DNA of 64,000 nucleotides from Nocardioides furvisabuli (lineage in GTDB: Bacteria; Actinomycetota; Actinomycetes; Propionibacteriales; Nocardioidaceae): positions 186,001 through 250,000 of the forward strand of contig NZ_JAIGQB010000004.1 in assembly GCF_021083185.1 (NCBI RefSeq), written 5' to 3'. The position numbers and the translations under genes are program-made. Below, piece after piece: positions 16,262 through 24,900 of this stretch. The notes under the pieces were generated by a model, which had not been told where the DNA came from, made no database searches, and saw nothing but the letters and a program-made list of their open reading frames with translations. Numbering within the stretch: position 1 is the stretch's first letter; each line of letters starts with the position of its first letter.

Positions 16262-17140
16262 TCACCTCACCTGCTGACCGCGCAGGACCGAGTTGCCCTC
16301 GAAGAGCGACGAGGCGTCCGGGGTGGCAGCGCCGGCGTCGTCCTGCCCGGGCAGCATGAGCCGACCGCTCTGGGCGAAGAACTCCACGGGGTTGCGCCAC
16401 AGGACGCGGTCCACGTCGTCGTCGCTGAAGCCGGCGGCCAGCATCGCCTCGCCGGTGGCATGCGTCAGGAGGGGGTCGCTGCGGCCCCAGTCCGCAGCCG
16501 AGTTGACCAGCACCCGCTCCGGGCCGCGCTCCTGCAGGATCCGCACCATCCGGTGCGGGTCCATCTTGGTGTCGGGATAGATGGAGAAGCCCATCCAGCA
16601 TCCGCGCTCGTCGACGGGGGCGACGGTCAGCTCGTTGAGGTGGTCGACCACGACCATCGCCGGGTCGATGCCCGACTCCTCCACCAGCTCCAGGGTGCGG
16701 CGGGTGCCGCCCTCCTTGTCGCGGTGGGGCGTGTGCACCATGGCGGGCAGCTCGAACTCGACCGCGAGGTCCAGCTGCCGGCGGAAGGCCCGCTCCTCCG
16801 CGGGGCCCATCGAGTCGAAGCCGATCTCGCCGACCGCGACCACCCCGTCCTTCGCGAGGTAGCGCGGCAGGACGTCGAGGACCTCGACGCAGCGCGGGTC
16901 GTTGGCCTCCTTGGGGTTGAGCGCGATCGTGCAGTGGTGGGTGATGCCGAACTGGGCCGCGCGGAACCGCTCCCAGCCCACGAGGGCGTCGAAGTAGTCG
17001 ATGAAGGACCCGACGCTGGTCCGCGGCTGCCCCAGCCAGAAGGCGGGCTCGACCACGGCACGGACGCCGGCGGCGTACATCCGCTCGTAGTCGTCGGTGG
17101 TGCGTGACGTCATGTGGATGTGCGGGTCGAAGATGCGCAT
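16262..17140 (-). CDS. eboB: EboB-like TatD family metal-dependent hydrolase
   Basis: Amidohydrolase-like TIM barrel of the TatD group. The 292-residue product starts MRIFDPHIHMTSR with the HxH metal motif at residues 7-9. It has VAVGEIGFDS (bridging Glu, about 120), MVHTPHRDKEG (His, about 158), VVDHLNELT (His, about 186) and LVNSAADWG (Asp, about 233), the full ligand set. TatD enzymes of Escherichia coli are DNases, but many relatives act on other substrates, and in ebo clusters the substrate is unknown. One base separates it from the eboA stop, and eboE follows directly. The active site appears intact. Confidence 0.87.
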   Translation of the reverse strand: MRIFDPHIHMTSRTTDDYERMYAAGVRAVVEPAFWLGQPRTSVGSFIDYFDALVGWERFRAAQFGITHHCTIALNPKEANDPRCVEVLDVLPRYLAKDGVVAVGEIGFDSMGPAEERAFRRQLDLAVEFELPAMVHTPHRDKEGGTRRTLELVEESGIDPAMVVVDHLNELTVAPVDERGCWMGFSIYPDTKMDPHRMVRILQERGPERVLVNSAADWGRSDPLLTHATGEAMLAAGFSDDDVDRVLWRNPVEFFAQSGRLMLPGQDDAGAATPDASSLFEGNSVLRGQQVR

Positions 17141-17141
17141 G

Positions 17142-17783
17142 TCAGCCCTCCGGGCGGGTGGTCGGGGTGGTCAGGTCGCGCACCAGGAACGCGTCGGGCG
17201 GCACCTCGCGGCCGGCAGCCTCGCGCTCGTCGGTGTAGCGCCGCACCATGGCCGCGAGCTCGTCGTCGGCCCGCGCGGCGAGGTCCGCGACACCCGCCAC
17301 GGGAACACCGACGAAGAGGCACTTGAGCACGCCGTGGCGCCAGTCGTGCGCGGACAGCCGCCGGGCATGCGGGCCCATGGCGGCCGCGACCAGTCGTACG
17401 TCGTTGGTCCGCAGCGCGTCCAGCAGGAGGGCCGATCCGTCGACGAGGGGATCGTCGATGCCTCCGAGCGCCAGCAGCACCGCCCGCTTCTCGTCGGCGT
17501 CGCCGTGGCGGTAGAGGTCCTCGAGCTCGGCGAGCAGTGTCCCGGGGTCGAGCCGGGCGGCCGCTGTCGCGACCAGCTCCACCCGGACGGCGTCCTCGAG
17601 GCGGGGTCCGTCGACGAAGAGGTCACCTCGGCCCGTGCGACGCGCAGCCGCGGGGAAGACGCGGGCGAGCGTGGTGGCCCCGGCCGCGAGCACCGCGACC
17701 ATGTCGTCGAGGGCGCGCCTGCGCTCGTCGCCCAGCGCCCTCCTGAGCTGCTCGACGGGTGCGAGGAGATGGACGGTCGTCAT
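17142..17783 (-). CDS. eboA: EboA-domain protein
   Basis: A 213-residue, mostly helical soluble protein of the EboA family, whose biochemical role is unknown. Recognisable pieces are LARVFPAAARRTGRGDLF near 40-57, RLDPGTLLAELEDLYRHGDA near 80, EKRAVLLALGGIDDPLVDGS near 105, and WRHGVLKCLFVGVPVAGV near 150. These are the conserved stretches of EboA proteins. The ATG at 17783 overlaps the stop of the preceding TIM-barrel gene (ATGA), and eboB starts one base after its stop. There are no membrane segments or catalytic signature. EboA is the defining member of the cluster, and its presence identifies the whole operon as ebo-type. Confidence 0.85.
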   Translation of the reverse strand: MTTVHLLAPVEQLRRALGDERRRALDDMVAVLAAGATTLARVFPAAARRTGRGDLFVDGPRLEDAVRVELVATAAARLDPGTLLAELEDLYRHGDADEKRAVLLALGGIDDPLVDGSALLLDALRTNDVRLVAAAMGPHARRLSAHDWRHGVLKCLFVGVPVAGVADLAARADDELAAMVRRYTDEREAAGREVPPDAFLVRDLTTPTTRPEG

Positions 17784-18649
17784 CGAACACCTCCAGAGGC
17801 GTTGACGGGGTGGCCGATCCGGTCCAGCGAGGCCTGCAGCGCGGTGATGGTGGACGCAGCGACGGCCGGTGCGGCGTGGGAGTGCCGCGGCAGCTCCACG
17901 CAGGCCAGGCCGGCATACCCCGTGTCGACGAGGGCGCCGAGGGCGCGGTCGAGGTCGAGGTCGCCGGTGCCCAGCTCGAGGTGCTCGTGGACGTCGCGGA
18001 CCATGTCGTCGACCTGGACGTTGGCGAGCAGCGGGCCAGCGTGACGCACCGTCTCGGCGGGCGTGCGCGGCTCGTTGCAGACCAGGTGGCCCAGGTCGAG
18101 GGTCACCCGCAGGTGCTCGGGTCGGCCGAGGCGTTCCCGGAACGCCAGCACGTCGTCGAGGGTGGCGAGGAACATCCCGGGCTCGGGCTCGACGCAGACG
18201 GTCACCCCGAGGTCCGCGGCGTCGTCGAGGACGGGCCCCAACCCGTCGACCACCCGGCGCCACAGGCGCTCGTCGGACACCCCGGCGGGCGCGGTGCCGG
18301 ACCAGCAGGACATGGCCTCCGAGCCGAGCTCGTGGGCGATGCGGACCGCACGGCACAGCAGGTCGACGCGACGCTCGCGGCCCTCGTCGCTGACCAGGGT
18401 CGGCTCGTGCTTGCGCCACGGGTCGAGGACGTAGCGCGAGCCCGTCTCGACGACCGAGGCGAGGTCATGGGCCTCGAGGCAACGGCGCGCGTGCGCGACC
18501 TGGCCGGGCAGGTCGCCGAACGGGTCGAGGTGGGGCTGGTCGAGGGTGAGCCCGACTCCCTCGTAGCCGAGGGAGGCGATGACGCTGCAGGCGTCGCTGA
18601 GACGGTGTCCGGCGAAGCCGTTGAGCCCGTAGCCGAGTCGCACGCTCAC
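17780..18649 (-). CDS. Sugar phosphate isomerase/epimerase-like TIM barrel in the ebo operon
   Basis: A 289-residue xylose-isomerase-like (AP2Ec) barrel, distinct from EboE. It begins MSVRLGYGLNGFAGHRLSDA and has the metal-ligand series VCVEPEPGMFLATL (Glu, about 153), VTLDLGHLVCNEP (Asp/His, about 187), ANVQVDDMVRDVHEHLELGT (about 216) and LACVELPRHSHAAP near the end. These keep the Glu/Asp/His/Glu set, so it is probably an active isomerase, epimerase or lyase of a sugar or cyclitol (inference). It starts GTG overlapping the eboC stop and overlaps eboA by four bases. I do not know a specific name for it. Confidence 0.82.
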   Translation of the reverse strand: MSVRLGYGLNGFAGHRLSDACSVIASLGYEGVGLTLDQPHLDPFGDLPGQVAHARRCLEAHDLASVVETGSRYVLDPWRKHEPTLVSDEGRERRVDLLCRAVRIAHELGSEAMSCWSGTAPAGVSDERLWRRVVDGLGPVLDDAADLGVTVCVEPEPGMFLATLDDVLAFRERLGRPEHLRVTLDLGHLVCNEPRTPAETVRHAGPLLANVQVDDMVRDVHEHLELGTGDLDLDRALGALVDTGYAGLACVELPRHSHAAPAVAASTITALQASLDRIGHPVNASGGVR

Positions 18650-19518
18650 GTCGGGCTCACCTTCCGTGCAGCACGCCGCAGCAGAGGCGCGGCCGTGGCG
18701 ACGAGGAACGCCGGCAGGAGCCGACCCCCGGCCGCGAGCCAGCCCGCCTGGAGGAGGGTCAGGCCGCCGATGCCGGCACCCGTCGCAGCGCGCACGCGGG
18801 CGGCGTCCGGGACGGCCAGCGCCCTTGACTGGGGCACGCCCACCGCGACGCCGTAGAGGACCGCGAACCCGATGGCGACCCGGCGGTGGTCGGAGCGTAC
18901 GTCGTCGCCGACGGCGGTCGCGACCAGCAGTCCGAGCGCGGTGCCGGTGGCGACGAGCGCCCCGATCGCGGTGGCCGGAGCTGCGCCGTGCACCTCGCCC
19001 CGGCTCAGGGCGGTCACCCCGACCGTGTGGACGGCCACCGACGCGGCCGGTCCGGCTGCCGCGGCGGGAGACCCCGCCGCTCCGAGCAGGACGTCGAGTC
19101 CCCGGGTGGCCGCCATGACAAGGGGGCCGGCGGCCGAGTCCTTGGCGAGTACGTCATAGGTGGCGATGAGCGCGGCGAGCGGCACGCTGGTCCGCAGCGC
19201 CCGCCGACCACCGACCAGTGCGGTTGCGGCGAGCCCGGCGGCCCCCAGGGTGGCCGCGACACCAAGTGCTGCGCCTGCACTCACGCGGCCCGTCGGGATG
19301 ACCCGCTCGGGTCGCTCCAGGGCGTCGACCTCGCGGTCGGACCAGTCGTTGAGGGCCATGCCGGACCAGTAGAGGAGCACCGACCCGAGGGGCATGAAGG
19401 CACCTCCGCCGCCCGTGCCCGACCACACCGCGCCCGACCAGGCGTCGCCCGGGACCGTCAGCGCTGCGGGGAGCCGGACGAGCTCGGCCAGGTCACCGGC
19501 AGCAGGCAGGGTCATCAT
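18646..19518 (-). CDS. eboC: EboC-like UbiA family prenyltransferase
   Basis: Membrane prenyltransferase of the UbiA superfamily, which moves a prenyl group from its diphosphate onto an acceptor. The 290-residue product has about eight hydrophobic helices. The first aspartate-rich motif is in MALNDWSDREVDALERPERV (about 53-72) and the second in TYDVLAKDSA (about 126), followed by TRGLDVLLGA. The start is set at 19518, where ATG overlaps the stop of the cyclase gene (ATGA); the longer reading to 19557 lacks a good start context. In this operon the acceptor may be the product of the neighbouring cyclase and the donor may come from the polyprenyl synthase at 12675 (inference). Confidence 0.85.
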   Translation of the reverse strand: MMTLPAAGDLAELVRLPAALTVPGDAWSGAVWSGTGGGGAFMPLGSVLLYWSGMALNDWSDREVDALERPERVIPTGRVSAGAALGVAATLGAAGLAATALVGGRRALRTSVPLAALIATYDVLAKDSAAGPLVMAATRGLDVLLGAAGSPAAAAGPAASVAVHTVGVTALSRGEVHGAAPATAIGALVATGTALGLLVATAVGDDVRSDHRRVAIGFAVLYGVAVGVPQSRALAVPDAARVRAATGAGIGGLTLLQAGWLAAGGRLLPAFLVATAAPLLRRAARKVSPT

Positions 19519-20639
19519 CCGGCCAGCCCGGCGCGCCACGCGACGAGGTCGCGCCACTGCTCGGAGAGCCGGTGCTCGGTGGCGCCCACGGGGTCCTTGA
19601 AGAAGAAGGCGAGCTCCGGCAGCGGACCCGAGAGGCCTGCTGCGTGCGCGGCGGACACGAGGCGCACCAGGTCGAGGACGAGCGGCGCAGCCAGGGCCGA
19701 GTCACAGCCCTCCCACGTGAACTGCAGCGTCATCCGGGTGCCGAGGAACCCGTCGAACCGCACGTGGTCCCAGGCCGTCTTCCACTCCCCCAGGTCCTCG
19801 ACGTGGTCGATGTGCATGGGGCCCGGCACCGACCGTCCCACCATGGCGTCGAGTCCGCTGCGCTTGGCGACGGTCTTGCTGCGTGCCGCCGCGGGGTCGG
19901 ACAGGGTCTCGCCGTCGCCTCCACCGAGGAGGTTCACCGAGGTCCAGGAGCGGAGCTCGAGCGCCCTCATCACGAACATGGGGGCGAGCACCGACTTGAG
20001 CAGCGTCTCCCCCGTCTTGCCGTCGCACCCGGCGTAGGGAAGCCCGGCACGGGCCGCCGCCTCGATGACGACGGGCAGGCGCAGACAGGGGCTGGGGGTG
20101 AACGAGACGAACGGCGCGCCGGCCCGGAAGGCGGCCAAGGCGTAGACCGCCCCGACCGGTAGGTCGTCGTCGAGGCAGGTCAGCTGCTCCGGGTCGTCGA
20201 CGGGCGGCTGGGTGCTGGCGACGTCGACGACCACGACCCGGACCAGGTCGTAGCGGCGTCGGAAGTCGGCGATGTCGCCGGCAAGCCGCTCCACTGCCTC
20301 CTCGGTGGTCTCCTCCCCCGCCGCGTGCCCGAGGCACACATCGGCGTCCACGGCCTCCAGGTCGGCGGCCACGGCAATGAGGATCTCCGCCGGGACCACC
20401 CCGCCCGCAACCAGCGACTCGGCCTTCTTCGTCAGGGTGGTCGAGCTGATGTCGTGGCCGCCGAAGACCAGGTTCCCGAGGGGCGTGAGCCCGTCCGGGT
20501 CGAGCTCGGCGAGCTCGCTCACCAGACCGGTCGACGGGGCGAGGCCGTGGGACACCCCGAGGGCACCGACGACCGCGGTGGTCGCGACCGAGCCGCGGGC
20601 GCCCACGAACCACACCCCGGTCCTGGCTTCGCTGCGCAT
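19515..20639 (-). CDS. myo-Inositol-1-phosphate-synthase-like sugar-phosphate cyclase
   Basis: Inositol-3-phosphate synthase family, NAD-dependent cyclisation of glucose-6-phosphate to a cyclitol phosphate. The 374-residue product has the N-terminal NAD loop GVWFVGARGSVATTAVVGAL, then FGGHDISSTT, and the phosphate-binding AGCDGKTGETLLKS near 240. NLLGGGDGETLSDPAAARSK follows near 270, and the C-terminal FFFKDPVG. Lysines of the active site (KTGE, RSKTVAKR) are present. The start is ATG 20639, the longest homology-supported start. It lies eight bases after the upstream isomerase gene and overlaps eboC. It replaces, in position and probably in chemistry, the dehydroquinate-synthase-like EboD of other ebo clusters. 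It may be a paralogue of a housekeeping Ino1 outside the window. Confidence 0.88.
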   Translation of the reverse strand: MRSEARTGVWFVGARGSVATTAVVGALGVSHGLAPSTGLVSELAELDPDGLTPLGNLVFGGHDISSTTLTKKAESLVAGGVVPAEILIAVAADLEAVDADVCLGHAAGEETTEEAVERLAGDIADFRRRYDLVRVVVVDVASTQPPVDDPEQLTCLDDDLPVGAVYALAAFRAGAPFVSFTPSPCLRLPVVIEAAARAGLPYAGCDGKTGETLLKSVLAPMFVMRALELRSWTSVNLLGGGDGETLSDPAAARSKTVAKRSGLDAMVGRSVPGPMHIDHVEDLGEWKTAWDHVRFDGFLGTRMTLQFTWEGCDSALAAPLVLDLVRLVSAAHAAGLSGPLPELAFFFKDPVGATEHRLSEQWRDLVAWRAGLAG

Positions 20640-20647
20640 GACGGCCC

Positions 20648-21655
20648 TCAGTCCGTGGTGGAGAACGCGGCGTCGAACGAAGCGGTCGGCGCGTCGAAGG
20701 CGAGACGACGTACGAACTCCAGCGCCTCCGGTGCCCCGACGAGCCGGTCCATGCCGGCGTCCTCCCACTCCACGGAGATGGGGCCGTCGTAGCCGATCGT
20801 GTTCAGCATCCGGAAGGACGCCTCCCAGGGCACGTCACCGTGACCGGTCGAGACGAAGTCCCAGCCGCGGCGGGGGTCGGCCCAGGCGAGGTGGGACCCC
20901 ATCCGGCCGTTGCGGCCGTTGCCGACCTGCTTCTTCGCGTCCTTGCAGTCGACGTGGTAGATCCGGTCCTTGAAGTCCCAGAGGAAGCCGACCGGGTCGA
21001 GGTCCTGCCACACGAAGTGCGACGGGTCCCAGTTGAGGCCGAAGGCCTCGCGGTGGCCGATCGCCTCGAGCGCCGCGACGGTGGTCCAGTAGTCGTAGGC
21101 GATCTCCGACGGGTGCACCTCGTGGGCGAACTTCACGCCCTCGCTGTCGAAGACGTCGAGGATCGGGTTCCAGCGGTCCGCGAAGTCCTGGTAGCCGGCG
21201 TCGACCAGGTCCTGGGAGGCCGGCGGGAACATCGCGACGTACTTCCAGATGGAAGAGCCGGTGAACCCGACCACCACGTCGACGCCGAGCTTGCGGGCGG
21301 CACGGGCGGTCATCTTCATCTCCTCGGCCGCGCGCTGGCGCACGCCCTCGGCGTCGCCGTCGCCCCAGATCCTGTCGGGCAGGATCCCGCGGTGACGCTC
21401 GTCGATCGGGTCGTCGCAGACCGCCTGGCCCTTGAGGTGGTTGCTGATCGCGAACACCTGGAGGTCGTACTTCTTCAGCATCTCGAGCTTCGCGGGGACG
21501 TAGGAGTCGTCCTCGACGGCTGCCCAGGGGTCGAAGTGGTCCCCCCAGCAGGCGAGCTCGAGGCCGTCGTAGCCCCAGCCGGAGGCGAGCTTGCACATCT
21601 CCTCGAAGGGCAGGTCGGCCCACTGGCCGGTGAACAGGGTGATCGGGCGTGGCAT
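20648..21655 (-). CDS. Sugar phosphate isomerase/epimerase, first gene of the ebo-type operon
   Basis: A 335-residue xylose-isomerase-like TIM barrel starting [20 protein letters not shown]. Segments carrying likely metal ligands are [18 protein letters not shown] (about 157), [18 protein letters not shown] (about 190), [19 protein letters not shown] (about 214) and [13 protein letters not shown] (about 298). Relatives commonly sit beside Gfo/Idh oxidoreductases and ThuA-type genes, as the next upstream gene here is. The gap to the cyclase gene is only eight bases, so it is very likely co-transcribed with the ebo genes. A GAGGAG site precedes the ATG at 21655. Whether it serves the ebo pathway or sugar catabolism cannot be decided from sequence. 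Confidence 0.82.
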   Translation of the reverse strand: MPRPITLFTGQWADLPFEEMCKLASGWGYDGLELACWGDHFDPWAAVEDDSYVPAKLEMLKKYDLQVFAISNHLKGQAVCDDPIDERHRGILPDRIWGDGDAEGVRQRAAEEMKMTARAARKLGVDVVVGFTGSSIWKYVAMFPPASQDLVDAGYQDFADRWNPILDVFDSEGVKFAHEVHPSEIAYDYWTTVAALEAIGHREAFGLNWDPSHFVWQDLDPVGFLWDFKDRIYHVDCKDAKKQVGNGRNGRMGSHLAWADPRRGWDFVSTGHGDVPWEASFRMLNTIGYDGPISVEWEDAGMDRLVGAPEALEFVRRLAFDAPTASFDAAFSTTD

Positions 21656-21978
21656 GCGTGCTCCTCAGGTGGCGGTGGTGGTGCTTCGGCTGATGGTGCG
21701 GGTACTGCTGGGTGGCGCTGGGTGCTGCATCGTGCGGGTCGTGCGGGGGCTGCTCAGGGGCGACACTGGTGCGAACCGGTGCCGGGACGGAGCGCACTGT
21801 CCCGGCACCGGCCGCGGGGGGCGACGCCTTGCGGCGCCGCCTCCCCGCCCGGACGGAGGGCCCGTCCCCCGCCGGCTCGCAGGGCCGAACCTGCGAGCCG
21901 TCGGGTGCGCCACCTCGCGGTGCCGCGCGGTCGTGCCCTCCCTCAGCGGACGTTTCTCCTCTCTGGGCCCTGTGGCGC
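21656..21978. other. 323-base gap between the giant secreted-protein gene and the ebo-type operon
   Basis: Holds the terminator of the giant gene (21873-21900), the ribosome site GAGGAG of the first operon gene just after 21656, and very GC-rich sequence with several short inverted repeats (21821-21870). The promoter of the ten-gene operon must lie here, but no convincing -10/-35 pair was recognised. No ORF with coding character. Confidence 0.5.
21873..21900 (-). terminator. Hairpin terminator of the giant ThuA/dehydrogenase gene
   Basis: A perfect 11-pair stem, CGGCTCGCAGG (21873-21883) with CCTGCGAGCCG (21890-21900), and a six-base loop GCCGAA. It lies about 80 bases after the stop at 21979 and before the ebo-type operon, separating the two units. 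Confidence 0.75.
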
Positions 21979-24900
21979 CTACAGCTGCTTCTTCAGCGTG
22001 CGCGACAGGTGCTTGAGAGCCCTCCTGGCCTCCTTGTCGGTGACCTTCGAGGCGAGCTTCTTGAAGCGCTTGAGCGCCTGCCGGGCCTCACGCTCCGATC
22101 CGCTCCTGTCGGCGCGCTTGGCGGCCTTCAGCTCCTGCTTGAGCTGCGCACCGCGCTTCTCACCGACCGTGCCGTCCTCGACGAGCCGGTTGATCAGCTT
22201 CTTGGCGCCGCCGGTGGTGGCCACCACACGGAAGGTGATCGTCTCCGAGACCGAGTTGCCGGCCTCGTCCGTCACGGTCACCGACAGCTCGTGCCGCCCG
22301 GTGCGCAACGACATCGCGTCGATGCGCGCCGGGGAGGACACGATCGTGCCGTTCAGACGGACGACCTGCTGGGCGACACCGGACGTGGCGTCCGCTGCGG
22401 TGACCCGTGCGTTGCGCACGGCCCCCAGGTTCAGCTTGGCCCAGTCGTTGATCCCGGCGATGGTCACCGCAGGTGCGGTGGCGTCCATCTTGATGACGGT
22501 CGTGCCGACTGCCGAGGACCTTCCGGCCTCGTCGGTCGCCCGGGCCTGGACCCGGGTGATCCCGTCGGCGGTGATCCGCAACGGCGCGGTGTACGCCGTC
22601 CACGGACCGTTGTCGATGCGGTACTCCACGCTCAGCTTCCCTTCACCGCCGGCACCCGCGAGGGTGACGCTGACCGGCGAGGTGAACCAGTTGCTGCGAC
22701 CGTTGGCCGCCGCGGGAGTGGTGGTGATCGACACGGTGGGCTTCGCCGTCTCGACCGGGGGCTCCACGACGGGCTCCTTCGGGACCACGACCGTGAACTC
22801 GCCGGTCGTCTCGTTGCCCGCCGCGTCGGTGGCGGTGTAGGCCACCACGTGCTCGCCGGGCTCGGTGATCTCGAAGGGACCGTCGTACTCGGCCTCCGCG
22901 CCGCCGTCGACCGTGTAGGTCAGCGACGTCACGTCGACGTTGTCCGTCGCGTCCAGCACGACGGTGCCGGGGCCGGTCAGGTCGAGGTCGACACAACCGA
23001 TGATCGCGCCCTCACGGTGCAGGGCCAGGATGCCGCCCTCGATCCGCGGCGCCCACGGGACCGTGGCCGTTGCGAAGGAGGTGCCGTCAGCCTCGGCCTC
23101 GATCCGGGCGTCGCCCGAACCAGCGACCCAACCCGGGTTGGTCGGCCACAGCTCGTTGGGCGGGGTGCCGTCGCCGGCCGGGTCGTTGCGGTAGTGACCC
23201 GCGAACCCCCCACAGGTGGTCCCGACGTGCAGGTGGGACTCGTAGTCCTGCGTGGGGTCGAGGCCCGCGAGCGTCAGCTCCACCGTGGTGGTGTAGCCGT
23301 TGCCCTCGGCCGCCGAGACCATGGTGGCCTCTCCGGTGACACCGGAGCTGGCCTGGTCGACCAGCTCACCGGCGTACGAACCCAGGACCGTGGCGTCCAC
23401 CTCGGGGTCGGTCGTGTCCGCGGGCTGCGGCACGACCACCTGGACCTGCCCGGTGGAGCGGTTGCCCGCCACGTCGGTGGCGCGGTAGCGCACGACGTAG
23501 GTGCCGGGCTCGTCGAACGTCAGCGGCGTGGAGTAGGTCGTCCACGTCGTGGCGTCGCCGGTCTGGTGCTCGATGCTCGCGACACCGGAGGTGGCGTCGG
23601 TGGCGGTGAGGGTGACCGTCTTGCTGGAGTCACCGGTGACCGCGTCCGCAACGGTCGGGGTGACCGTGTCGATCTTGACCGTCAGCGACTTGATCGACTC
23701 GACGTTGCCTGCCGAGTCCGTGGACCGGTACTCGATCAGGCGGCTGCCCTCACCGGTCACGGAGACCGCGGCGGTGTAGGGCGCCCAGGCGCCTCCGGCG
23801 ATGCGGTACTCGGTCGAGGCGACGCCCGACCCGCCCGTTCCGTCGGTGGCCGCCAGGGTGAACGACGGACGCGTGGTGTACCAGCCGGCAGCGTTCGCTG
23901 CCGGGATGGCCAGCGTCGTCGTCGGAGCAGTCGTGTCAGCCGGCCCGGCGGGCGGCGTGCACGTGTCGTCCTGACCCAGCGTGAAGTAGTCGAACTTCGC
24001 GATGAGGTTGTCCGCCGCACCGGCCGCGGTGGCACCCAGGGCGACGAGGCCGACCTTGGGTGCGGTGATGCCGGTGAGGTCGCGGGTTGCGTTGGCTGCG
24101 TTGACCGGGAGCCAGGTGGCCCCATCACTGCTGTAGGAGGCGGTCATGGCGTTGCCGTCGGCGCTTGAGAGCCGCAGCCACACCGTGTCGGGGAAGTCCG
24201 CGCCGAGTGCTGCACCGTTGGTCTCGGATGCGACGGCGTTGGTCTCCTTGAAGAACTGGATGATGTTGGCTGCCTTGCTGCCCGCAGCGGCAGTTGAACG
24301 ACCGGAGTAGACGAGCTTGATGTAGTTGTCGTCATCTCCGTAGATGATCAGACCGCCCTGCTGGTAGCCCTTGGTGGCGTTCAGCGTGACCTTGGTGGTG
24401 ACCACGAACTTCCCGGGCGGGAGGTCCTGGAGCACGACATTGGGCGTCGTGTTCGTGGTCTGGTAGAGGTCGGAGTTGGTCAGCGGGATGTTGAGCGTCC
24501 CGTCGGCCACGGTCAGCGAACCGTTGACGCGCACGCTGTCGTTCCACTGGGCGAGGTCCAACGCATTGCCGTTGAACTGCTCCACCTGGCACGGCGTGGC
24601 ACACGGCACAGCCGTGTTGTCCGGCGTGATGGTGAAGTAGTCGAACTTCGCGGTGAGGTTGTCAGCCGCGCCGGCTGCCGTGCTGGCCAGCGCGAGCAGG
24701 CCGACCTTGGGTGCGGTGACGCCGGTCAGGTCACGTGCTGCGTTGGCTGCAGTGACGGGGAGCCAGGTGGCACCGTCGCTGCTGTAGGAGGCGGTGACCG
24801 AGTTGCCGTCGGTGCTCGACATCCGCAGCCACACGGTGTCGGGGAAGGACGCGCCGAGAGCGGCGGAGTTCGTCTCCGATGCGGTGGCGTTGGTCTCCTT

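Noticed and set aside
13466..17107. 1213-codon plus-strand open frame across the ebo genes
   Set aside because: It is antisense to five genes with clear family motifs, is Arg/Val/Gly-rich with no domain pattern, and is explained by third-position GC bias.
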